A program made the translations under genes and the position numbers. The notes under the pieces were generated by a model. The model was given only the letters and a program-made list of their open reading frames with translations. It had not been told where the DNA came from and ran no database searches. A stretch of 64,000 nt of DNA from the NCBI RefSeq assembly GCF_002970975.1, contig NZ_KZ672982.1:331582-395581 (forward strand), given 5' to 3'. Source of the stretch: Microbacterium halophytorum (GTDB taxonomy: Bacteria > Actinomycetota > Actinomycetes > Actinomycetales > Microbacteriaceae). This document shows, in pieces, positions 59,110 to 64,000 of the stretch (positions are counted from its first letter, which is position 1; every line of letters begins with the position of its first letter).

Positions 59110-60030
59110 ATGGACAACAAGGCGGAAGTGCGCGAGTTCCTGACCTCCCGCCGCGCGAAGGTGGAGCCGAAGGACGTCGACCTGCCCGCCGGCACGAACC
59201 GACGCGTGGCGGGCCTTCGGCGCAGCGAGGTCGCGACCCTGGCCGGCGTCAGCGTGGAGTACTACACGAAGTTGGAGCGCGGCGCGATCCGGGGCGCGTC
59301 CCCGGAGGTGCTGAACGCGGTCGCGAAGGCGCTGCTGCTGGACGACGCCGAACGCGCGCACCTGTTCAATCTCGCCCGGGCCGCCGACCCGGTCGGCCGC
59401 CCGCCGCGGAAGCGCAGCTCGAAGTGCTGGACTCCGCACCCGAGCCTGCAGTGGACATTGGACGCGGTCACCGCGGGCCCGGCGTTCGTGCGCAACGGGC
59501 GGATGGACCTCCTGGCGGCGAACGCACTGGGCGGGGCCTTCTACAAGGACGTCTACGACATGCCCGGCCAGCCTCCGAACATCGCCCGCTTCACCTTCCT
59601 GGACGAGCGCGCGTATGAGTTCTACCCGGACTGGGACTCCTTCGCAGAGATCACGGTCTCGATCCTGCGCACGGAGGCCGGCCGGGACCCTCACAACAAG
59701 GAGCTGCACGACCTGATCGGAGAGCTCTCCACCCGGAGCGAGGAGTTCCGCCGGTTGTGGGGCGCGCAGAACGTGCGCCACCACGGCACCGGGTTCAAGA
59801 CCTTCCACCACTCGATCGTCGGAGAGATGACCCTGGCCTATGAGGGCATGGAGATGGAAGCCGAGCACGGCCTGACTCTGACGATCTACGCAGCGGAACC
59901 GGGCTCGCCGTCGGTTGAGCGGATGCACCTGCTGGCCTCCTGGGCCGCGAGCGAGGAGCTCGAAACGCGGACCGCCGACGAAGAGCCGCGCGCGGCCGCC
60001 GACGCAGGGCCGTCCACGCGGAACGGCTGA
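59110..60030 (+). CDS. MmyB-type helix-turn-helix transcriptional regulator
   Basis: This 306-residue protein has an N-terminal XRE-type helix-turn-helix (RRSEVATLAGVSVEYYTKLE) and the larger MmyB-like ligand-binding domain (MDLLAANALGGAFYKDVYDM, FLDERAYEFYPDWD, VGEMTLAYEGMEM), PAS-like and thought to bind a fatty-acid-like ligand. Family members often control an adjacent dehydrogenase gene. Here the stub of one, a cupin, an MFS gene and an alcohol dehydrogenase surround it, with shared operator sequences. The start is seven bases after TAGCGT. A Glu/Ala-rich tail ends the protein. Confidence 0.9.
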   Translation: MDNKAEVREFLTSRRAKVEPKDVDLPAGTNRRVAGLRRSEVATLAGVSVEYYTKLERGAIRGASPEVLNAVAKALLLDDAERAHLFNLARAADPVGRPPRKRSSKCWTPHPSLQWTLDAVTAGPAFVRNGRMDLLAANALGGAFYKDVYDMPGQPPNIARFTFLDERAYEFYPDWDSFAEITVSILRTEAGRDPHNKELHDLIGELSTRSEEFRRLWGAQNVRHHGTGFKTFHHSIVGEMTLAYEGMEMEAEHGLTLTIYAAEPGSPSVERMHLLASWAASEELETRTADEEPRAAADAGPSTRNG

Positions 60031-60064
60031 CACCCGCGCTCGCGGGAAAGGAGCCTCGGCACGG

Positions 60065-60232
60065 ATGAAGATCACCTGGAGCATCGGCGACGACCTGGCC
60101 GCCGGTGAGCTCTACGACATCCCCGTCGCCGAGCCCCGGCCCCAAGAGGGAGGCCCTGACAGGGACTCCCGCCACGAGGCCGAGCGAACTCTGATCGAAG
60201 AGCAGCAGAGTCAACACCAGAGGAGAAACACC
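60065..60232 (+). pseudogene. Short cyclophilin-like stub in frame with the alcohol dehydrogenase
   Basis: An ATG with AAAGGAG upstream opens MKITWSIGDDLAAGELYDIP, which looks like the start of a small cyclophilin-like-fold protein. From about residue 22 the composition changes to a polar linker (EPRPQEGGPDRDSRHEAERT). The frame stays open into the dehydrogenase without a stop. It may be a remnant, or it could make a dehydrogenase with a 56-residue extension. An operator-like site lies within it. Confidence 0.45.
60160..60195 (+). promoter_or_regulatory. Third GGGACTCCC operator, before the alcohol dehydrogenase
   Basis: ACAGGGACTCCC (60160-60170 region) is followed after 19 bases by TCTGAT (60190-60195) and CGAAG, the layout of the other two cluster promoters. 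Confidence 0.5.
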
Positions 60233-61255
60233 ATGCGCGCAGTCGTCATGCACGCCCCCGGAGACGTCCGCACCGACGAGGTCGAGAAGGCCGAGATCGT
60301 CAAGCCCACCGACGCGGTCATCCGCGTCACCGCCGCCTGCATCTGCGGCTCCGATCTCTGGCCCTACCGCGGCATCGAGCACGTGAACGGCCCGACTCCC
60401 ATGGGCCACGAGTACATCGGCGTCGTCGAGGAGATCGGCGCGGAGGTGAAGGACATCGCCGTCGGCGACTTCGTCGTCGGGTCCTTCGTCGCCTCCGACA
60501 ACACCTGCGAGATCTGCCGGGCAGGTTTCCAGTCCCGCTGCATCCACCAGGTCATGATGGGCGCGATCGGCACCCAGGCCGACTACGCCCGGATCCCCCT
60601 CGCTGACGGCACCCTCGTCACGGTCGACGGCAAGCCCACCGAGGCCCAGACCAGGAGCCTGCTCGCCGCATCCGACGTGCTCGGCACCGGATGGTTCGCC
60701 GCCGTTGCTGCGGAGGCCGGCCCCGGGAAGACCGTCGCCGTCGTCGGCGACGGAGCCGTCGGACTCCTCGCCATCCTCGCCGCCAAGCAGCTCGGCGCGG
60801 AGCGCATCATCGCCATGTCCCGCCACGCCGACCGGCAGGCCCTGGCCACGCAGTTCGGCGCGACCGACATCGTCGAGGAGCGCGGCGAGGACGGCGTCGC
60901 CAGGATCAGGGAGCTCACCGACGGATACGGGGCGCACTCCACCGTCGAGGCCGTCGGCACCCAGGAATCGATGATGCAGGCCATCCACGCCGCCCGGCCC
61001 GGCGGGCACGTCGGCTACGTCGGCGTCTCCCACGGCGTGGAGCTCGACGGCCTGGACCTCTTCTTCTCGACCGTGAGCCTGCTCGGCGGCCCCGCCCCGG
61101 TGCGCCGCTTCCTGCCCGAGCTGATCGACCTCATCATGACCGACCGGATCGACCCCGGTGTCGTCTTCGACCTCGAGCTCCCCATCGAGGAGGCCGCCGA
61201 GGGCTACAAGGCGATGGACGAGCGCCGCGCCACCAAGGTCCTGCTCACTCTCTGA
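60233..61255 (+). CDS. Zinc-dependent alcohol dehydrogenase family protein
   Basis: This 340-residue MDR-family NAD(P) oxidoreductase has catalytic zinc ligands in CICGSD and GHE, the structural-zinc loop SDNTCEICRAGFQSRC with Asp in place of the first Cys, and coenzyme motif VAVVGDGAVGLLAI. The real substrate, alcohol or aldehyde, is unknown. AGGAG lies eight bases before the ATG at 60233. An in-frame upstream stub could extend it. Its promoter carries an operator like that of the MmyB-type gene just upstream, so it is probably part of that regulon. Confidence 0.9.
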   Translation: MRAVVMHAPGDVRTDEVEKAEIVKPTDAVIRVTAACICGSDLWPYRGIEHVNGPTPMGHEYIGVVEEIGAEVKDIAVGDFVVGSFVASDNTCEICRAGFQSRCIHQVMMGAIGTQADYARIPLADGTLVTVDGKPTEAQTRSLLAASDVLGTGWFAAVAAEAGPGKTVAVVGDGAVGLLAILAAKQLGAERIIAMSRHADRQALATQFGATDIVEERGEDGVARIRELTDGYGAHSTVEAVGTQESMMQAIHAARPGGHVGYVGVSHGVELDGLDLFFSTVSLLGGPAPVRRFLPELIDLIMTDRIDPGVVFDLELPIEEAAEGYKAMDERRATKVLLTL

Positions 61256-61314
61256 GCGTCGTTGCGGTCCTCGGTTGTCGAGAGGCCGGGGACCGATGTC
61301 CGGCCCCTTCGCAG

Positions 61315-62109
61315 TCACTCCGTCCTCTGACGCGTCAGCACGCCATCGTTCCTCCGGGCGACTGTCCCTCGCTGACCGGTCCTGAGGAGCAGGATTCCGA
61401 AGAGCACGAATGCCGCGTGGATCGCGACGTCACCGACGAACGGCATCTCAACCTCTGTGAAGATCACCGACGCGTTGGCGAACGCGTGCACCAGTACGAG
61501 GGACAGCACCCAGCGGAAGCGGATCTGGAACGCCGCGAGCGCGAAGCCGAACGCGGCCGAGGCGAGCACATTGAGCAGGATGTCATCTGCGGTCCTCGTC
61601 GGCGTCGTGACGAGGAGGGAGAGATGAGCGAGGCCGAACAGCGCGGCGGAGGCGACTGCCGACCATGTCGGTCCCACCGTCCTGCCGAGCACGCCCAACA
61701 CGGCGACCCGATTCACCAGCTCCTCGTTGAGCGAGGCGAGGAGGAGGGTGCACGTCCACAACGCGATGCCCGGTGGGGGAACCTCGATGCCGCCCGGCAG
61801 CGCGAACCTCAGCGCTCCTTCCAGGACGAAGGGAAGGAGCCACAGCGCCGCGAGCGGTGAGCGCCACCACCTCGCCGAACCCGATCCGCGCCACAGACCG
61901 AGCACGGTCACGAGCGCGACAGCGAACAGCACACAGGCGACGTTCGCGAACAGCCCCGCGTACCACCCGGAGACGCCCACCATCGGTGCGACGGCCAAGG
62001 CGCCGACGATGACTCCGAACCGTGCGAGCTGGATCGCGATGCCGAGGGCGACGGCGACGAACGGCGACCGCGACGCACGTTTCCGTCCCCACCACTCTTT
62101 CGTCGTCAC
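61315..62109 (-). CDS. CPBP family intramembrane metalloprotease-like protein
   Basis: This 264-residue protein has seven to eight membrane segments. CPBP/Abi motifs are LLASLNEELVNRVAVLG (EExxxR-like), SAALFGLAHLSLLV and VLVHAFANASVIF, with the conserved Glu and His residues of this glutamic-type protease family. Relatives process prenylated proteins or bacteriocins. The GTG at 62109 is used because CTGACC-N17-TATCGT (62145-62117) ends seven bases before it, giving a leaderless transcript; longer in-frame reading upstream has poor composition. Confidence 0.85.
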   Translation of the reverse strand: MTTKEWWGRKRASRSPFVAVALGIAIQLARFGVIVGALAVAPMVGVSGWYAGLFANVACVLFAVALVTVLGLWRGSGSARWWRSPLAALWLLPFVLEGALRFALPGGIEVPPPGIALWTCTLLLASLNEELVNRVAVLGVLGRTVGPTWSAVASAALFGLAHLSLLVTTPTRTADDILLNVLASAAFGFALAAFQIRFRWVLSLVLVHAFANASVIFTEVEMPFVGDVAIHAAFVLFGILLLRTGQRGTVARRNDGVLTRQRTE

Positions 62110-62116
62110 AGCAGAG

Positions 62117-62145
62117 ACGATAGTGACGTTCACACCGACGGTCAG
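62117..62145 (-). promoter_or_regulatory. Promoter of the CPBP gene
   Basis: On the minus strand CTGACC (62145-62140), 17 bases, TATCGT (62122-62117), then seven bases to the GTG. The remaining gap to mutM (62146-62404) is less GC-rich and shows no gene. Confidence 0.65.
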
Positions 62146-62404
62146 TCGGGATAACCGGAAGGCATGCGAGCGCGTCGCTGCGAAATGAACCGCGGTGAGT
62201 TCGGTTCCGATGTCTGTGTGAGCGCGAATGCAGCGTCTCGTGATTGAATAGTCGGCGCGGTCTCGACATCGGTCAGGTGGCGCAACCGAGCGTTTCGTGC
62301 AGGCGATTCCGCTGGGGCCCTGCGCGTCGTTCTGCATTCGGCCCGGGAAACGCGGCTACGACGGGGGCCTCCCTGCCCCTCGTCATCAGATCGGATGCGA
62401 ACCG

Positions 62405-63313
62405 CTACGTCGAACGCTTTCGCTGGCAGTCGGGGCAGAAGTGACTCGATCGGTTCATGAACTGCGCCCGGACGATGGGCGCGCCGCAACGAGGGCAGGG
62501 TCGCCCGGCGAGCCCGTACGCGTTGAGCGAGCGCGCGAAGTACCCGGCCTGACCGTTCACGTTGACGTACTGCGCGTCGAAGCTCGTGCCGCCCTCGGCG
62601 AGGGCCCTCTCGAGAACCGCGCGCACCTCCGCGAGCAGGCGGTTCGCCGCGCGGGTCGAGAGCGCCCGGGCAGCCGTCTCCGGGTGGATGCGCGCGGCCC
62701 ACAGCGACTCATCGGCATAGATGTTCCCGATGCCGCTGGCCACCGTCTGGTCGAGCAGCACGCGCTTGATCCCGGATGACGATCGCGCGAGGCGCGCGCG
62801 GAACGCGCCATCGTCGAAAGCAGGGTCGAGCGGGTCGCGCGCGATGTGCGCCGCCTGCGCCGGCACGGCGGGGGCGGGATCCCCGAAACCGCCGGCGGCG
62901 TCGTCCGGCGTCGGCATCAGCGGATCGATCGCGAGCGAGCCGAAGGTGCGCTGGTCGGAGAACACCACCGCCAGCTCACCGTGCTCGGGGTGGCGGATGC
63001 CGAACCGGACCCGCTCGTGCCGTTCCGCGGGAGCCCCCGGCTCCCGCAGGAGCATCTGGCCGCTCATTCCGAGGTGCACCATGATGGCCTCGCCGCCGCG
63101 GCCGCGCTCCCCCAGCGGCAGCCACAGGAACTTCCCCCGTCGGGCGGCCGCGAGCAGGAGCCGCCCGACCAGGCGTCCCTCGAAGTCAGCCGGCGAGCCG
63201 TCGTGGCGCGTCAGGGCGCGAGCGTCGAACACCTCGACGCTCTCGATCGTCGCACCGACGACGGCGGGCTGCAGGCCGTGTCGGACGACCTCGACCTCCG
63301 GCAGTTCGGGCAC
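62405..63313 (-). CDS. mutM: Formamidopyrimidine-DNA glycosylase
   Basis: This 302-residue repair enzyme removes 8-oxoguanine and ring-opened purines and cleaves the abasic site. It starts MPELPEVEVVRHGLQP with catalytic Pro2 and Glu3. The helix-two-turn-helix lies in DQTVASGIGNIYADESLW and the zinc finger in CPRCGAPI with CPDCQ. The GTG start is four bases after the rnc stop. The rnc-mutM order is typical of actinobacteria. A second, Nei-type glycosylase is at 26.7 kb. Confidence 0.96.
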   Translation of the reverse strand: MPELPEVEVVRHGLQPAVVGATIESVEVFDARALTRHDGSPADFEGRLVGRLLLAAARRGKFLWLPLGERGRGGEAIMVHLGMSGQMLLREPGAPAERHERVRFGIRHPEHGELAVVFSDQRTFGSLAIDPLMPTPDDAAGGFGDPAPAVPAQAAHIARDPLDPAFDDGAFRARLARSSSGIKRVLLDQTVASGIGNIYADESLWAARIHPETAARALSTRAANRLLAEVRAVLERALAEGGTSFDAQYVNVNGQAGYFARSLNAYGLAGRPCPRCGAPIVRAQFMNRSSHFCPDCQRKRST

Positions 63314-63317
63314 GCGG

Positions 63318-64000
63318 CTACTTCGCGCCGGCGCGCGGCGCCGATCCGGTGCCTTCGCGCTCGCTGAGGGCGTGCCACAGGGTCAGCGCGGCAGCCATCT
63401 CGGCGTTCTTCTTGCTCGTGCCCTCGCCCTGCTGCGAGTGCTCGGCGACCGTCACGGTCGCCGTGAACCGGCGGTTGTGATCCGGGCCCGACGACGACAC
63501 CTCGTACGCCGGCGGCTCGGCGCCCATGCGCGCCGCGAGCTCCTGCAGGCTCGTCTTCGGGTCCATCGCCGCGCCGTAGCGATCGGGGTCGGCGAGCAGC
63601 GGCTCCACGAGCCGCAGCACGAACGCGGTCGCCGCATCGGCGCCCGCCGAGAGGTACGCGGCCCCGATGATCGCCTCGGTGGCATCGGCCAGCAGCGAGT
63701 CCTTGTCGCGGCCGCCCGTGTTCTCCTCACCCCTGCCGAGCTTCAGGTAAGCGCCGAGGCCGAGCCCGCGGGCCACCTCGGCAAGGGCGACGGTCGATAC
63801 GACCGCGGCACGGCGCTTCGCCAGACCGCCCTCGTCGATATCCGGGAGCGTCGTGAACAGCTGCACCGTGACGGCCTGGCCCAGGATGGAGTCGCCGAGG
63901 AACTCGAGGCGCTCGTTGTGGGGGATGCCGCCGTGCTCGTACGCGTACGAGCGGTGCGTGAGCGCAAGACCGAGAAGCTCGGCGTCGATATCGACGCCGA
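63318..64000 (-). CDS. rnc: Ribonuclease III, C-terminal part
   Basis: The visible 226 residues begin inside the endonuclease domain: HRSYAYEHGG, then the signature HNERLEFLGDSIL, DATEAIIGAAYL, and a C-terminal double-stranded RNA-binding domain (DPKTSLQELAARMGAEPPAY, GTSKKNAEMAAALTLWHAL). The N-terminal residues lie outside the window. The enzyme cuts double-stranded RNA in rRNA processing and RNA turnover. It is followed by mutM on the same transcript. Confidence 0.95.
   Translation of the reverse strand, partial: GVDIDAELLGLALTHRSYAYEHGGIPHNERLEFLGDSILGQAVTVQLFTTLPDIDEGGLAKRRAAVVSTVALAEVARGLGLGAYLKLGRGEENTGGRDKDSLLADATEAIIGAAYLSAGADAATAFVLRLVEPLLADPDRYGAAMDPKTSLQELAARMGAEPPAYEVSSSGPDHNRRFTATVTVAEHSQQGEGTSKKNAEMAAALTLWHALSEREGTGSAPRAGAK

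Noticed and set aside
62146..62404. Possible small gene between the CPBP gene and mutM
   Set aside because: Less GC-rich stretch, but no frame with a credible start, ribosome site or protein-like composition.

Overview
The window is high-GC DNA with dense, often overlapping genes. Its gene content and order suggest an actinobacterium of the Microbacteriaceae, most likely Microbacterium or a close relative (inference). Supporting signs are the ileS-folC-DUF4233 operon with an actinobacterial T-box, the tig / clpP1-clpP2 / clpX block, a coproporphyrin-type ferrochelatase, SufS-SufU, an F420-pathway CofD-like gene, many GTG starts, and many starts only 6-7 bases after a TANNNT box (leaderless mRNAs). 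Layout: 1-4.97 kb (minus) is DUF4233 (partial), folC and ileS behind an isoleucine T-box. A short repeat array separates it from gpsA (plus, 5.3-6.5 kb). 6.5-8.6 kb is an accessory patch: two clusters of long palindromic repeats in opposite orientation flank a frameshifted DUF559-type nuclease gene. 8.7-17.3 kb is housekeeping: valS, clpX, clpP2, clpP1, an NCS2 nucleobase permease, tig and tRNA-Pro. 17.4-23.5 kb holds a Crp-like regulator, an LPXTG-type surface protein, a small monooxygenase and a large AAA-LuxR regulator coupled to a 63-residue protein. 23.6-36.1 kb has tRNA-Gly, a gamma carbonic anhydrase, dps, an amidohydrolase, a Nei-like glycosylase, rpiB, ferrochelatase, pepN, a truncated globin, tesB and sufSU. 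36.2-39.8 kb is a glycine betaine/proline ABC operon with a structured leader. 39.8-46.8 kb has ettA, a lipoprotein, an ssb paralogue, tRNA-Arg, orn, tRNA-His, mdh, an FHA-like protein and cofD. 48.3-54.5 kb is an ECF-type transporter of unknown substrate with a tandem HAD protein and a divergent LacI regulator whose operator-like sites bracket the promoter. 56.6-61.3 kb looks like a small redox/efflux regulon (MmyB-type regulator, MFS transporter, zinc alcohol dehydrogenase, cupin) in which three genes survive only as stubs. 61.3-64 kb has a CPBP protease, mutM and rnc (partial). Most unusual are: (1) two unlinked copies (46.9-47.5 and 55.2-56.0 kb) of one unnamed cassette, each with the promoter TTGACG-N17-TAGCGT, a peptide of about 30 codons beginning Met-Met-Ile, a spacer of 200-240 bases, and a small protein sharing an MLLIWxTxP-like hydrophobic core; (2) the inverted clusters of long palindromic repeats around the broken nuclease gene; (3) a shared operator/promoter module (GGGACTCCC, then 19 bases, then a -10-like hexamer) before several genes of the MmyB cluster. 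All functional assignments rest on motifs read by eye; no database search was run.
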